In this document: one piece after another, positions 1-12,500 of the stretch
Position numbering within the stretch: the stretch's first letter is position 1
How the letters are laid out: each line of letters starts with the position of its first letter
DNA from: Diphasiastrum complanatum
Lineage: Eukaryota > Streptophyta > Lycopodiopsida > Lycopodiales > Lycopodiaceae
Length of the DNA: 64,000 bases
Assembly: GCA_029204225.1 (NCBI GenBank)
Contig: CM055106.1
Location: 49,672,908-49,736,907, forward strand
Direction: 5' to 3'
Program-made: the position numbers and the translations under genes
The notes under the pieces: model-generated
Databases searched by the model: none
Seen by the model: the letters and a program-made list of their open reading frames with translations, nothing else
What the model was told of the DNA's origin: nothing

Positions 1-112
1 CCAAACATGCACCAGCTATTACTTGCAAAGGTGTGTGGCCTAAAAGCTCCTTCAACTTTTTCTCACTAACAGGATGACCTTGAAAGAGATCCTTGACAAT
101 CATGTTTAAAAC
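1..112 (-). CDS. DUF212 protein, second coding exon (partial, runs off left edge)
   Basis: Read on the minus strand, this follows a TTGCAG acceptor (113-118) and translates from the first base as VLNMIVKDLFQGHPVSEKKL, then KELLGHTPLQVIAGACL, to the window edge. This is the conserved C-terminal block of DUF212 proteins, which in known members directly follows the HAG-Q-A-E/T motif at the end of the exon at 16732-17571. The phase matches exactly, so no exon appears to be missing between the two. The gene must extend left of position 1 by at least the last hydrophobic residues and the 3' UTR. Confidence 0.9.
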
Positions 113-3100
113 CTGCAAGTCATGACTCAGCATATCAGTTCCGGTAGTCCAGTCTTAATATAAGTACATTCAAAATATGCTGTTGTGAATCTGATGGGAA
201 GCATAGCAGATTGCTTTATGTATCCCAATGACCAAGCAATTATAGAGTTTTACCTTTCAATTTATGCATGAGCAGTGAACAAAAAACTCAATAAGCATCT
301 AACCAAACAATTACAGAAACTTTCAAGTAATTAGAATGCATTCACGAAAGAACAGGCTCAAACACCTTGTAACAAGGTTTAAGTGCATGAAAATGGGTCG
401 AAATCAATGCAACATGAAAACCTTTTTTTGAATGCTTCACTAAAGATTGGAGTGTCATAAAATTCTATGGGACCAAAATGTGACCTAAGCTTTACATATA
501 CAGTCCACAAGAACTTTACCTTCATAATAATACTCGAAAACTGGACAGCTATTTGAAGGCTAAACAAGATTTTTTAGGAAGCCGCTAATTTTCCATGGCC
601 CATGGATCACTAACATGTGGCATTGATCACTACCACCACTTAACACCGACCTAAAAATTAAGATACAAGCCTTCACGTCACTGTGAGCAAGCTTTCTAAA
701 ACCAGAATTAGCAATAACCTGGACCATCCTTTCTTGCACATGATCAATAGACACATTCAGACTCAACACTGGTAATAGCTTCAATGTATCAATTAGCATA
801 AGCTGTAACATGTTGATGGCACCGAAAATAATTAATAGACTAGCTGATTGCCAAGCTGGGTGAACGGTGGGTGAACCTTAACATACTAGTAAATAACAAA
901 AGGGAAATAAATGCACCCCAAATTTTACAAAGGCAGCACGAGATTTATTATTGATCGAATATATAACTAATGCTCAGCCTATCACCTTCAACGTCTAATC
1001 AGAGACATTTTTCACCCTGATATTATACATCACCTTGAAAGACAGTTACAATGAAACAGTCATATCATATGGTTCTCAGGAAAGGTGAAGAACAGGAACC
1101 ACTACTGGCAGCTAATAATTTTATGTAGCTGATGGAGTAGTGATGGATGGTTAGGGCTATCTCTTTAAAGCTAGGAAAGTAGCTACCATTGCGCCTCACA
1201 TACCTTCGTGTTCACTATGGCGTTGCAGACCTGCCACTACCTAATAAGATCTAGTGAGAAAAGAAAGTCTCTTAATAATGGCAGAAAAGATTCTAAATTT
1301 GCAATGGTATCTCATGCCTGAGAAACTCTTTTGATATCTGGCATTTCACATTTTTGCAGCTTATGTCGACTTCTAAGCATTTGTTCACAAGATGTAACAT
1401 CATTATGTACTTATCAATCGCCAATCCAGCTTGACCACGCATCCAGAGAGATATGATTTTGGAACCTCAAACTTGGCTAACCACCATCTAACCCCCAGAT
1501 GGCATATCAAGCTATATTGAAAAGTTTAACCTATAGAAACACTAATCAAGTACTCAGGGCTCCACAATAATGCATGAGCAATCTTTTCCAAGTGCAACTT
1601 TTGTTAAAAAAGTGGTAAGCTAGCAGCACATTTTTTCCACAAAACTTACGAAAGACTTAAGATTGGGACTATTTAAAGCTAGTACTAAGTAAAGCACCAC
1701 AACAGATACAGAAGAGGCCAGAAAAATACTTTCTTACCACCTTCATCACATACAGCAAGCTGTTGCCTGAGATTGCGAGCATGCTTATTCTTGGAAACAT
1801 AGTTTCTTCGAATTGCAATTCATTTAAATAATGCAACGCTGGACGTACTCTCTTACATCTCGCTGCAATCGTGGCCAGAAATAATGCCTTCGTAAAAGTT
1901 CACTAGTCTTATCAATACCAGGGTGCCCTGCGCAGGGACTGTCGTGGCATTCATAAAGTATCTGAGGTGAAGATCCTTCACGTCTGGCACAAATACTTTT
2001 CCGTTTCTCAACAACATACCTTCCTTCACAGTGTATGTCAAATAAGTACTGGTGTGTTCCTCTACGGAAGCGACAGGCGAGGTTGACTCTTCCATATGGT
2101 CGACTAACTTGCATGCATAGGCCACACACACTGACAATGTGGGTCCTTTTGTTGAGCCCTCTTGATCTCCTCCATGAGATCACTGTCAACTACAGGCAAG
2201 GCTCATCCGATGCAGTACCAACGATAGTGCATCAGCGACCACATTTTCCTTCCCTCTTTGGAAGCAAATTTCCAATTGAAATCCCTACATCAGTTCGGCC
2301 CACCGAGCTTGGCGGCCTTGCAAATCTGGCTGAGTGCATAAAATACTTTAAAATATGATGATCTGTGTACACATAAAACTCGGCGTCGTATAAGTAATGT
2401 CTCCACCTTGAGCGCATGAGTCGCATACAGCTCTTGCTCCTGTGCGGGTATACCATCTTGGCTGAACACTGCATCTATAGCAATGCCACTTGCATCCGTC
2501 TCTAGGTCAAACAGTTTCTTGGGTATCAACAATCTTGAGAATTGGAGCCGTGGCCAGCGCCTCCATCAAGTTCTCAAACCTGTGCTGAGCTTCAGCAACC
2601 CACCGAACTACAGTGATGTTTCTCCGTAACAAGTCCATCAAAGGAGCAGCTACCTTGGAATATTTCCTAACGAACTACCGGTAGAACTTGCAAAAACTTA
2701 AGAAAGATTGCAACTGGTGTATATCGGCAGGCCTCGGCCACTTCTAGACCACAGCCACCCTTGGCGGGGTCAGCCGAAATACCCATAGCGGTCACGACAT
2801 GACCCAAATACTCGACACGAGTCTTAACGAACTCGGTCGTCTTATTATTGGCATACAAGACAAAAGCTTGTAACTTGCCAAATATGGTCTGGAGATGAAC
2901 TTCATGCTCCTCTACCGTCTTACTAAAGACCAGTATGTCATCAACAAAACTGACGACAAACTTGCCCATAAGTCACTCCTGGCATCGTTCATGAGCACCA
3001 TGAACGTGGCTGGAGCATCGGTTAGCCCAAACGACCTGCCCCTGGAACGAGCTCAATACGATGATCAACGTTCTGTCTAGGCGGCAATCCCTCTGGCATA

Positions 3101-3302
3101 TTACTAATTAGCACGTGTTTAAACTAAGTGCGGATGGACTTCTCCAACTCACTTGCTGGGTCACATCTTGGCTGTAAAGAAGCAACATGTGCACTAGGGA
3201 ATGCAGATGTAAATGAAGTTCCTTGTGGTTCATTAGTAAGTGTACTTAGCTGATTATCACAAAAACAAGAATCAACTGGAACACATTCCCATAACACAAC
3301 CA

Positions 3303-3723
3303 TGTAGGAAATCAAAGTGTCAAGATCCTTCTAACATTCAATCTCCATATACAAGAAGAAGAGGGAGAGGGTTAGGCACCCTCAAGGAGAGAGAAAGTAG
3401 TAGCAATGCTAGAAAGGGAATGAATTACAAATGAATAATGAGTACTTATAAATAGGCCTTCCAAGGGCCTAGACTCTTTCAAACCCTAAGTTCATCCACT
3501 ACTAATTATAGGGCACCCCTCAAAAGTCAAGATAGGGCCCCTTAACATAATTAGACTTTACTTGGACCCACGAGTTATTACTAGACCAAAATTGGGTCCA
3601 ACTTAGCTAAAACTAACTTAACATGGTCTAAATAATAAACCTAATCCATGGTTACACAAGTCTCGGCCTTTTGGGTCAAAGTAACCTACGGGAAAGTAAC
3701 ATTATCATTTATTATTTCTAACG
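3303..3723 (-). repeat. LTR (3' copy) of the nested Copia-type element
   Basis: 421 bp, ending on the minus strand in CCTACA and flanked outside by TGGTT (minus-strand reading). It contains an (A)ATAAA-poor but TATA-like TATTTATA segment near its middle. It matches 5283-5699 in inverse orientation along its full length, with about 18 differences by eye. Confidence 0.8.
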
Positions 3724-5282
3724 CCCTCCCTAAATGATAATGTAAAAAACATAACATGACATGAAGTAGAATGGAAAAATTGCAACAAAATGCAAAATGT
3801 TGGTTGCTGCCCAAAACTTTATGTAGGCAAAAAAAAACTCCAACTCAAAGTAGTCGAAGTAGCCGAAGTCTCAGCCCCAATCATGCCCGATGTAGAAGAG
3901 ATCTAGAATACGAAGTGCGGTAGCATCAAGTCGAAGAGTGAAGACAAGCATGCTCCATCCAAAGTAGGTAACCAAAAAAACAGCCACAAGCCGAATTTGC
4001 AATCCATCAATGGTTCCCACATGATTCCGTAAGTCTTCTTATCACAAGAAACATAAAGAATTGTATGATACTCTTTTACCATCACATCCTCCCGAATCTT
4101 ACTATAAATAAACCATGGCTGAATCTGCTGTCCACCATCTTCAAGAAAAAAACCAGCAGCTTGCAACTTTGAACACCCAAAAAATCCAGCAACACGCCAC
4201 TTTGAACCAATGTACTAATTGACATGATTTTTTTCCCCTCCTCCACTAGTACAAAATGGCTTCAAAAAATGCTTGATCTCAGCCTTTTCCAAAACATTAA
4301 CTTGAGAAGCTTGCTCATAAAGTACTTCACTAATGCATCCATCATTTGCAACAAATGGCTCAAGAGAAGAAGAATGCTCTAACATACCAACATTCCGATG
4401 CAAACTTGTACTTGTAGAAAGACAATGATCAAACTTTGCATGCCTTTGCTCTTCTACCTTCAAAGAGGACGAAGTAGAGAGGAGAAAGCATGCTGATGAA
4501 TCCTTTATTCGGTACATCTTCTAAAGTGTTTCCCAAGCACTTTTAGAGGTCTTGCAAAATCTCAAATGATATAAGATAGATCTTGTTACCGATAAATCAA
4601 TGAAAGAGCTTGATCATCACGTCGATGCCAAACCTCAGCTTGCAACTCCATGAAGAATAGTTGGTGTCATCCAACATATCTTTGTCCGAACAAGTACGAA
4701 TTGCTCCCAAATCTCTTGCCATAAGAACCAGCCAAGAAGATAAGCTTTTTCAAACCCTAAATGTGCCCTAAAAGACACAAAAACCAGCAAGTATCAAATC
4801 TGAAAAATCAGCAACGGAATGTGTCGAAACCACACATTAGATGGATGTAGGAACTCGCCCTCCCACAAGCCTTGTGTGCTGAAAATTTCAGCCTGAAATT
4901 GCACTACAAACTCAAAAAACCAGCAAGCAAAGAATTAGGTTAGCCTCCAACAAAGCTTTTTCCGGAACCCTTCTTTCTTGCCAAAAGTGTGAACAATACA
5001 CACGTATAAGGCTGTTGCAAACACCCTGCAAATGGTAATATGCTGTCCAATTTTCAACCTCGGAATGTGATCGGATCATCACAAAAAATTAGTGCCTTCT
5101 TCCACACCTGGAAACAAGCAAAAAGAAGCGGATCTTCACTTTGTAAAATCAACGAGGGTGCTGATTTTTCAGCCAAATCAAAAGGTATGTCTCATGTCTT
5201 AAAGGGGGGAGTGACCTTTTGTTGAAGGTCCTCTTGTTACCTGTATGCAAATAAAGAGAATGGAGATTCAATATTTGTGGTT

Positions 5283-5699
5283 TGTTAGAAATAATAAATG
5301 ATAATGTTAGTTTCCCATAGGTTACTTTGACCCAAAAGGTCGAGACTTGTGTAACCATGGATTAGGTTTACTATTTAGACCATGTTAAGTTAGTTTCAGC
5401 TAAGTTGGACCCAATTTTGGTCTAGTAATAACTCGTGGGTCCAAGTAAAGTCTAATTATGTGAAGGGGCCCTATCTTGACTTTTGGGGGTGCCCTATAAT
5501 AAGTGGTGGATGAACTTAGGGTTTGGAAGAGTCTAGGCCCTTGGAAGGCCTATTTATATGTACTCATTATTCATTTGTAATTCATTCCCTTTCTAGCATT
5601 GCTACTTCTTCCTCTCTCCTTGAGCGCGCCTAACCCTCTCCCTCTTCTTCTTGTATTAGATTGAATGTTAGAAGGATCTTGACACTTTGATTTCCTACA
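5283..5699 (+). repeat. LTR (5' copy) of the nested Copia-type element
   Basis: 417 bp, starting TGTTAGAAAT and ending CCTACA, followed directly by a tRNA-Met type primer site. It is in the opposite orientation to its partner at 3303-3723. Its outer neighbour TGGTT (5278-5282) mirrors the AACCA next to the partner. Confidence 0.8.
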
Positions 5700-5712
5700 T
5701 GGTATTAGAGCC
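5700..5712 (+). other. primer binding site of the nested Copia-type element
   Basis: TGGTATTAGAGCC differs by one base from the usual TGGTATCAGAGCC complement of the plant initiator tRNA-Met 3' end. It lies immediately inside the LTR at 5283-5699. The leader that follows (to about 6060) contains five GGCGCC palindromes. Confidence 0.7.
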
Positions 5713-6935
5713 ATGGATCTTCTGTGCTTGATTTAGGGCGCCCTACCAAAAGAGATCGTCTTCACTTAGGGATCACAAAAATTCAGCACCTTTGCTGATT
5801 TTTGGAGTGAAGATCCGTTCAATTTTGACTCTTTTCTGTTTTGCAGGAGGGCGCCACACATAAAGGAGATATTAGGATTTTGGGCGCCCAAAAATCAGTT
5901 GGTTGTTTGTTGATTTTTCAGGTTGCAAGAAGGCGCCATTAATTATCTTCTTCGGGGCTGCTTTTAGGTCGCCCACATCCGTGTAGGTTTATCCTACTTC
6001 CGTTGGTCCACTGCTGCCCTATTTTTCAGATTTGCTCCTTTGCAAGAGGGCGCCCATCTACAAGCAATTTTTAACTTTATATACATGTAAAAGAAAAAAA
6101 AACTATAACAGGCTGCCTACCCATCATCGCTTACTAAAAAGTCTTCCAAAATCTCCTCATCCTTGTCCTCGTCATGACGTTGCATAACATGGAGCTTTTT
6201 GCCCGTAAGTCGAGGACAATCTTTGAAAAGATGCTTGCCAAGACAAAAAAAACATAATCCATCTTTCTTGGCCTTTTCCTTTTGTTCTGGACTAAGGGGA
6301 GACTTGTCATAAGCACGACGAGCCATAGGAGATCCCGCCTTGCGCTTCAAAGTCTGCTGCATCTGGATAGGATCCTTCTGCGAAAAGCCTTTCTGACCAG
6401 CTTGGCCAGACTTTCGTGAACCCTTCTTTTGAGGCCAGCTTGGCGCTCCAGATTCAGCCTTGGTGCGCACATTACCTTGAAAGTTGAGAGCTGTAGCAAC
6501 CGCCTCTTCTAAGGTCTTGCACCCTTCATTAAGCACTGAAGGCCTCAACTTTTCACGAAGGCCAAATATGAACTTGTGGACTACTAGCCACTCGGGAATC
6601 TCTTTTGGAATCTTTATAAGCGTCTCACGGTACCTATCAGCATATTCTTGTACCATGTACTGCCTCTGACGATGCAAAAGCCAAGCATCTGTCGCACGCA
6701 CATGATCATGTGGAGGAATGAACTGAGCTCTAAAAGCCCGCTTGAAATCAATCCAGGTGGATGGAGCCTGATTAGACTTCAACAACTTGTGCCACCACCT
6801 GTCAGCAAAATCAGTGAAATGGTAAGCAGCTTTGCGGACCCGCCAACCCTCATCAGTTGGGGACCGCTTCAAATCAAAATATTCCTCCCACTTATGCGAC
6901 CACTGATCTACTATATCAGTAGTGCGTTGGGGAGT

Positions 6936-7189
6936 GTTTCATGCAAGACTCCAGTGGTTTGTTGTGCGGAAAAGAGTGAAGTAAGGAGGCAAGGGATTTT
7001 GGTAGAGCGGTATGTAGAGGGGATGGAAAGTGTATTTTGGTGCACGAGGTAGTGTGGATTGTGGTGGAGGTGGCAGTGATGGAAGGTGGCCAATAGCGAA
7101 GGAAAGGAACGAATGATCAGAGAGAGTGGTGGGAGAGACATAGAAGTTGTGAATGAGAGGAATGGATGAAGGTGACCCCATGAGGTAAT
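6936..7189 (-). mobile_element. LINE fragment: end of the endonuclease domain
   Basis: Minus-strand continuation of the LINE on the far side of the Gypsy insertion. It reads FYVSPTTLSDHSFLSFAIG, where the SDH motif is the last conserved signature of the AP-endonuclease-like domain. Joined across the GTAAT duplication, the endonuclease would be much shorter than normal, so part of it was lost before the Gypsy element arrived. The lower boundary against the Gypsy gag fossil is approximate. Confidence 0.6.
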
Positions 7190-7547
7190 TGTTACGAGCT
7201 CATAACCAGTGCCGAACCCTAGAGAACACAGATAGGTCAGATACCACAGTCAGGGTCGTGTCCAGTGTACATGACCAACAAGGCAAGACAGTGTGAGTAG
7301 TGTGCCCAAGCACGGTCCATAGCCATGGCGGGCCTAACACAGCCTAGGGACCCTGTCAGCAGGATAGGGCTCCCAGTTGGGTCCCGATGTGCAGTCGGCC
7401 ACGTCAGTGCCACGTGGCCGACACTTGACAGTAGCATGCTACCAGTCCTCACACTGGGCTAGGAGGGACTTACTCTATATCAGGGAATAGGCAAGGTTGG
7501 GTGGATCAGTTAGTGTTTGCCCTACTGTGGTGTTAGGATCTCTTACA
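7190..7547 (+). repeat. 5' LTR of the chromovirus
   Basis: 358 bp, TGTTACGAGC to TCTTACA. Followed by one base and the primer site. It matches 13196-13553 along its full length. Confidence 0.95.
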
Positions 7548-7548
7548 C

Positions 7549-7561
7549 TGGTATCAGAGCC
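7549..7561 (+). other. primer binding site of the chromovirus
   Basis: TGGTATCAGAGCC is a perfect complement to the plant initiator tRNA-Met 3' end, as in most plant chromoviruses. The untranslated leader (7562-8413) contains four loosely repeated blocks centred on CAGACAGCGAGGG-like strings. Confidence 0.9.
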
Positions 7562-8413
7562 ATCTCCTTCTTTGGGAGCTTAGTAGCAGCAGTAGACAAA
7601 TCTATCAGAAGGTAAGAAAGAATTCTCAAACTTTCAAAAAAGAGGAGAGGAGAGAAATCGTTGTAGTGACAGCCATCCATCGCTGCATTTGCAGAGGAAT
7701 TACTCATTTTTTGAGTAGAACCTTAGCCAGATTTCAAGTACAGATCAGTCGCTGTAAAAACTAGATATCTATCTCTGATTTGTGAGTGCAAACTTTAGAA
7801 ATCAAAGCGGGTTTGAGGTAGAAATCTGGAAGTAGATCCAGGTCTGGATAGAGAGCAATCTCTGGGCAGATTCATCACTGTTTAGCAGTGGATTCCTGAG
7901 CAGATGAGGGCAGATTTGAAGGATCAGAGCTTTACTCAAAGCAGCGAGCAGTCTCCTTCAAACTCCGGAATTTTTGACCGGTTTGTGGTCTTAAACTTGA
8001 GATTTCTGGAGCAGCAGACAACGAGGGTTTACCCCTTATCATAGATCAGAATTTTTCACAAGTTTTTGGGGCCCAAATTCCACTTTTTTGGAGTCATAAC
8101 TCTGTGGAGCAGACAGCGAGGGGCCTCCAGGATAGAAATCGGATTTTTGTCCACTGTGTAGGGTCTTCAAATCTGATTTTTGCAAGCAGATTGGTTGCTA
8201 CTCAGACAGCGAGGGTGAAGAGCTAGCAAATTGGAAATTGTTTAAGAAGACGGATTGGACAGCTGCGGAAGAACTGAGGGGGTTTCTTGCTTTTCTCTCT
8301 GGAAGTACAGTCCTAAGAAAGAGCTAAGTATTCTACTTTCGTTTTTCCAGTTTAGTCAATCTCTTTTCTTATTTTTAGTCAGAAGTTAAGGTACCTCTCT
8401 TTCAGTTCTGAAG

Positions 8414-9568
8414 ATGACCACTCCTCAGGGACCTGATCAACCCCCGGAGAGAGGCTTCGACGAACTTGAAACAGAAGCCTTGGCTTACAGGAAAGGGAAG
8501 GAACCCATGGAAGTAGAAGAACAAGAACAGTTTGCCGAAGAACTCGACGAACTAGCTACCAAGGAGCAGTTCCTCCAATTGGTAACAGAAGTGGATGATC
8601 TGAAGTTGGCATTAGCCAATTTCAAGTCCAGTGTGGACGACTCGTTCGCTGAACTCAAAAACTTGATTTTGAGTTCCGCGAAAGGAAGCCTTCCCTCCAC
8701 TTCTCAGTTATCCCCTTCTCCACTTCCATCAGTTTCGGGTGAGACTTTACAGTCTCACCCCAGTGTTTTTATAGATTTAAAGCCTCCTACTTTTAATGGG
8801 GAAGAGAAGGATAGAAATGCAGATATTCTACAAACCTTCCTCAGCAAATGGAAGAACATTCATGCTCTTAAACAGACCCCTGACCATTTGCAAGCAATTG
8901 AGGCCAGTCTTTCCTTAGGGCCTATGGCCTATAAGTGGTGGTTAAATCTCCAGGAGACTGGGCAGACTCCCTGGTCATGGAAAGCTTTTAAAGAAGCTTT
9001 CCTAAGAGAATTTCTACCAAAGAATGAACTTGATAAAGCCTGGGAAGCCTGGGAAAGAACAGTAATGGACAAGTCCCTCATCCAATATATCTCGCAGTAT
9101 CGAGAAGCAATTTTAAAGATTAAAAATATGGATGACTATCAGAAAATCAGGGGATTTGTCTGTGGCCTCAAAGATGAATATAAAGTAGAGGTCCAGAGAA
9201 ACTCGCCTACTACCCTTGAACAAGCTCTCAGATATGCTCAAATCTATGATGATTCAGTGGGTAGGAAGAAGGTGAGACAACAGCCACTTTCTGAGCAGCC
9301 TTCTCAGAAAGACTTTCAATTTAAAAAGAAATTTTTAAAAAGAAAGAAAGAAGACAAATTTAAAAGTGAAGCTCCTCAGAAACGCCCTTCACTCATACAG
9401 CCCTTAAAACCAGATGATTTTGAGAAAGCCAAACAAGAACGTTTGTGCTTTGTGTGTATGGGCAAGGGACACACAGTCAGACAGTGTCCCAAGGGGCCTT
9501 TCACTAAAAAAGATAAGAAAGATAAAAAAACAAGTTCATCTTGTTCAGACTGTATGTTTCCCCAGTGA
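8414..9568 (+). CDS. gag polyprotein of the chromovirus
   Basis: 384 codons. An acidic N-terminal region comes first, then a capsid-like retrotransposon gag domain (about residues 125-290, with [20 protein letters not shown] and [15 protein letters not shown]). A Lys-rich linker and one zinc knuckle [14 protein letters not shown] (CX2CX4HX4C, about residue 343) follow. The final part overlaps the start of the pol frame, as is usual where pol is made by translational frameshifting in this family. Confidence 0.9.
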   Translation: MTTPQGPDQPPERGFDELETEALAYRKGKEPMEVEEQEQFAEELDELATKEQFLQLVTEVDDLKLALANFKSSVDDSFAELKNLILSSAKGSLPSTSQLSPSPLPSVSGETLQSHPSVFIDLKPPTFNGEEKDRNADILQTFLSKWKNIHALKQTPDHLQAIEASLSLGPMAYKWWLNLQETGQTPWSWKAFKEAFLREFLPKNELDKAWEAWERTVMDKSLIQYISQYREAILKIKNMDDYQKIRGFVCGLKDEYKVEVQRNSPTTLEQALRYAQIYDDSVGRKKVRQQPLSEQPSQKDFQFKKKFLKRKKEDKFKSEAPQKRPSLIQPLKPDDFEKAKQERLCFVCMGKGHTVRQCPKGPFTKKDKKDKKTSSSCSDCMFPQ

Positions 9569-12500
9569 CTCGGCAGCTTCCGAGATCAAAGTGTATCATG
9601 AAGATCATGAACACTGTTGCCAGCTGACCTCTGCAATGCTAGCGAGACCCTTCAGCTTTGGGCCGCATGACCTAGTACGTATGCATGGGAAAGTTGGTAA
9701 CCAGTCAGTAAGAGTCATGGTTGATGATGGGGCAACCCATAATTTCATCAACTACACCCTGGTTAGAAAGCTTAAACTACCAGAAGTACCTAATCAGCAT
9801 AGGTACATAGTTTCATTAGCTAAGGGTGAAGATAAAAAAATATGGGAAACTATGGTAAGTAAGTTAAATCTTGGTATTCAGGGGTACCAAGATGAAATAA
9901 ACTTTCAGATAATGCACCTGGATCAAACAGACATTGTTCTCGGGAGAGATTGGCTCTACAGTTTAGGACCTTCCCTTCACAGAAACTATCAGGAGAACAC
10001 CCTCAGCTTTCAGCATAAAGGCCGAGAGATCCAGTTGCATGGGGAGCATGATGTTCCCAACAGCCCTATGGTCTGCAGTTCAGAGCTCTGTCAGCTAATC
10101 GGAGACGAAGACCATCAGGTATTCTTATGTGACTTTCAGTTTGTTCCTGAAGTTTCTATTTCCAGTTCTATTCAGCAGAAAATCAGTAAATTAGAAACTT
10201 TATTGTCTAAATTTAAAGATGTTTTTCCTGAAGATTTGCCACATGGTTTACCACCTAGCAGAGAGGTAGATCATGTAATAAACCTAGTACCAGGTACAGC
10301 ATCTGTTTCTAAACCTCCGTACCGGGTCAGCCGAACAGAGGATGAAGAAATAACTAGGCAGTTAACAGACTATCTTGGGAAAGGCCAAATTCAGACCAGT
10401 AGTTCACCATGGGCCTCACCAGTCCTATTGGTGAAAAAGAAAGAGGGGTCTATACGTCTTTGCGTAGATTACAGAGCCCTCAATAAAGTCACGATCAAGA
10501 ATAAATACCCTATGCCTCGGGCAAACGAGTTGTTTGATCAACTCGACGGGGCTAAGTTTTTCAGCAAAATAGACCTCAGATCGGGATATCATCAAGTCCG
10601 TATAAAATCGGAAGATGTCTCGAAAACAGCTTTTAGGACTCGTCACGGTCATTATGAGTTTAAGGTGATGCCATTTGGGCTCACAAATGCTCCAGCTACC
10701 TTTATGACCTTGATGAACAGTGTCCTCAGACCATACTTGGGTAAGTTTGTAGTCGTATTTTTAGATGACATCCTCGTCTACAGCAAAACGAGGAAGGAGC
10801 ATCTAAAACACCTCAGAAAGGTGTTTCGACTGCTCAGAAAGCATAAGCTTTATGCTAAACAATCCAAGTGTGAATTCTTCGTTGAAGAAGTAGCATATTT
10901 GGGTCACATTATCTCTTCAGATGGGATTAAGATGGACCCAAATAAGGTTAAAGCCATACTCAGTTGGCTGAGACCTCAAAATATTTTGGAACTTCAGATC
11001 TTTCTTGGTTTGGCGGGATATTACAGACGATTTGTCAAGGAATATGCTCAGATAGCAGTTCCTATGACAAATCTTCTTAAGGGGAAGGGAAAGGAGTTCA
11101 TTTGGGAGTCCGCACAACAGGAGAGCTTTGATGCTCTCAAAACAGCCTTAGCTACAGCACCAGTTTTAAAAGTCGTCGACCCCAATCAGCCATTTGTGGT
11201 CGAAACAGATGCTAGCGACTTTGCAGTAGGTGCTGTGCTAACTCAGGGTGGACGACCAGTTGCGTTCGAGAGTAAAAAACTCGAGCCAGCTCAGACTAGG
11301 TACAGTGCCTATGAAATGGAACTCTTTTCTATAGTCCATGCCCTTAAGACTTGGAGGCATTATTTGTATGGTGCCAACTTTGAGGTCCTGACAGACCATG
11401 AGAGTCTCAGATACCTTTGCAATCAACCTGAGCTTAGAGGTCGGAAAGCTCGTTGGGCAGAGTTGATGCAAGAGTTTGACATGTCTATCAGATATAGACG
11501 TGGAAAATACAATACAGTAGCAGATGCCCTTAGCAGAATGCCTATGATAAACGAACTGAGTTTTACTCAGATTCGTAATGAGTTACTCGAGTCCTTGAGA
11601 GGGAAATGCCAGCATGATGCATTCTTCTCTATTATCTGGAACTCAGTCCAGAACAGACAGTTACAGACTCCAAAACCAGTTCCCGAGGCTGGTGCCAGTT
11701 CATCCAAGAATACGGCAGCTTCCGTTGAGGATGAAGATGAGTCCGAGTATACGTCGTCAGATGACGTTGAGGATTCTGAGCCTGTATTACCCAAGCAAAC
11801 CCCAGTGGTTGAGGGTCAGTTGACTCAAGGATTCAAATGGAAACAGTATTCCATTCAGGATGAGTACTTGCTCTATAGAGATAGAGTATGTGTCCCCAAT
11901 TCAGAGGATTATAGGCAGCAGGTCCTATATGAATGTCATGACAATCCTAGCGCGGGAACCTATGAGCTTCTTCGTAGGCAATTTTTCTGGCCCAGTATGA
12001 AAAGGGACGTCCACCAGTATGTAACCATTTGCCAGAAATGTCAAGTAAATAAAGCAGAGCGTTTAAAGGCAGGAGGGTTGTTGCATCCCTTAGAACTACC
12101 AGCTGGTAAATGAGAGAGTATCTCCATGGATTTTATAGTAGGCCTGCCTAAAACCCAAAAGGGTAATGACGCTATATGGGTCACAGTTGACCGTCTGACC
12201 AAAATGGCTCATTTCATTCCGACCAAAACAACCGTTAGAGCTCCAGAGTTAGCGAGGTTGTTTGTAGACGGGCTATTTAAATTGTACGGTCTACCTTCCG
12301 GCATAGTCAGCGACCGGGACAGTAAGTTTACTGGAAATTTTTGGAGGGCAGTATTCCATCATCTCCATACTAAACTTAATATGAGTACCACCGACCATCC
12401 ACAAACGGACGGTCAAACAGAAAGGGTAAATCAAGTGCTGGAGGATATGCTTTGTGCATACGTCAGCAAGAAGCAGACTAATTGGGAGGAGTATCTCTCG

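Larger units (their letters stand above)
3303..6100 (-). mobile_element. short Copia-type LTR element nested in the Gypsy fossil, partly inverted
   Basis: Two LTRs of about 420 bp, roughly 95% alike by eye, lie at 3303-3723 (minus) and 5283-5699 (plus), facing opposite ways. A purine-rich tract (3724-3732) abuts the inner edge of the minus copy, and a primer site follows the plus copy. The interior, about 1.9 kb, carries only a gag-like trace near 4500-4740 (LDDTNYSSW, as in UBN2/Copia gag) and no pol, so it looks non-autonomous. The 5 bp outside the LTRs are AACCA at 3298-3302 and TGGTT at 5278-5282. These are reverse complements, as expected for a target duplication split by a later inversion. 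The right edge (about 6060-6110) is approximate. Broken. Confidence 0.65.
1824..6935 (-). mobile_element. old Ty3/Gypsy LTR retrotransposon fossil, broken, with nested insertion
   Basis: Minus-strand remains of a Gypsy element. A gag piece lies at about 6117-6935: capsid-like region with FADRWWHKL and FIFGLREKLRPSV, then a zinc knuckle of the form CX2CX3HX4C. Pol remains lie at about 1824-3300: a reverse transcriptase piece with FVDDILVFSKT, RNase H pieces, and an integrase zinc-binding region with YECHDSPCAGHPGIDKT. The middle is occupied by a Copia-type element (3303 to about 6100). LTRs were not found. It is clearly dead, with many breaks (more than ten by eye). It is older than the element inside it. 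Confidence 0.8.

Noticed and set aside
3303-5699. Self-integration (autointegration) of the Copia-type element as the cause of inverted LTRs
   Set aside because: The mirrored TGGTT/AACCA flanks imply a normal insertion followed by inversion of a segment that includes flanking target DNA.
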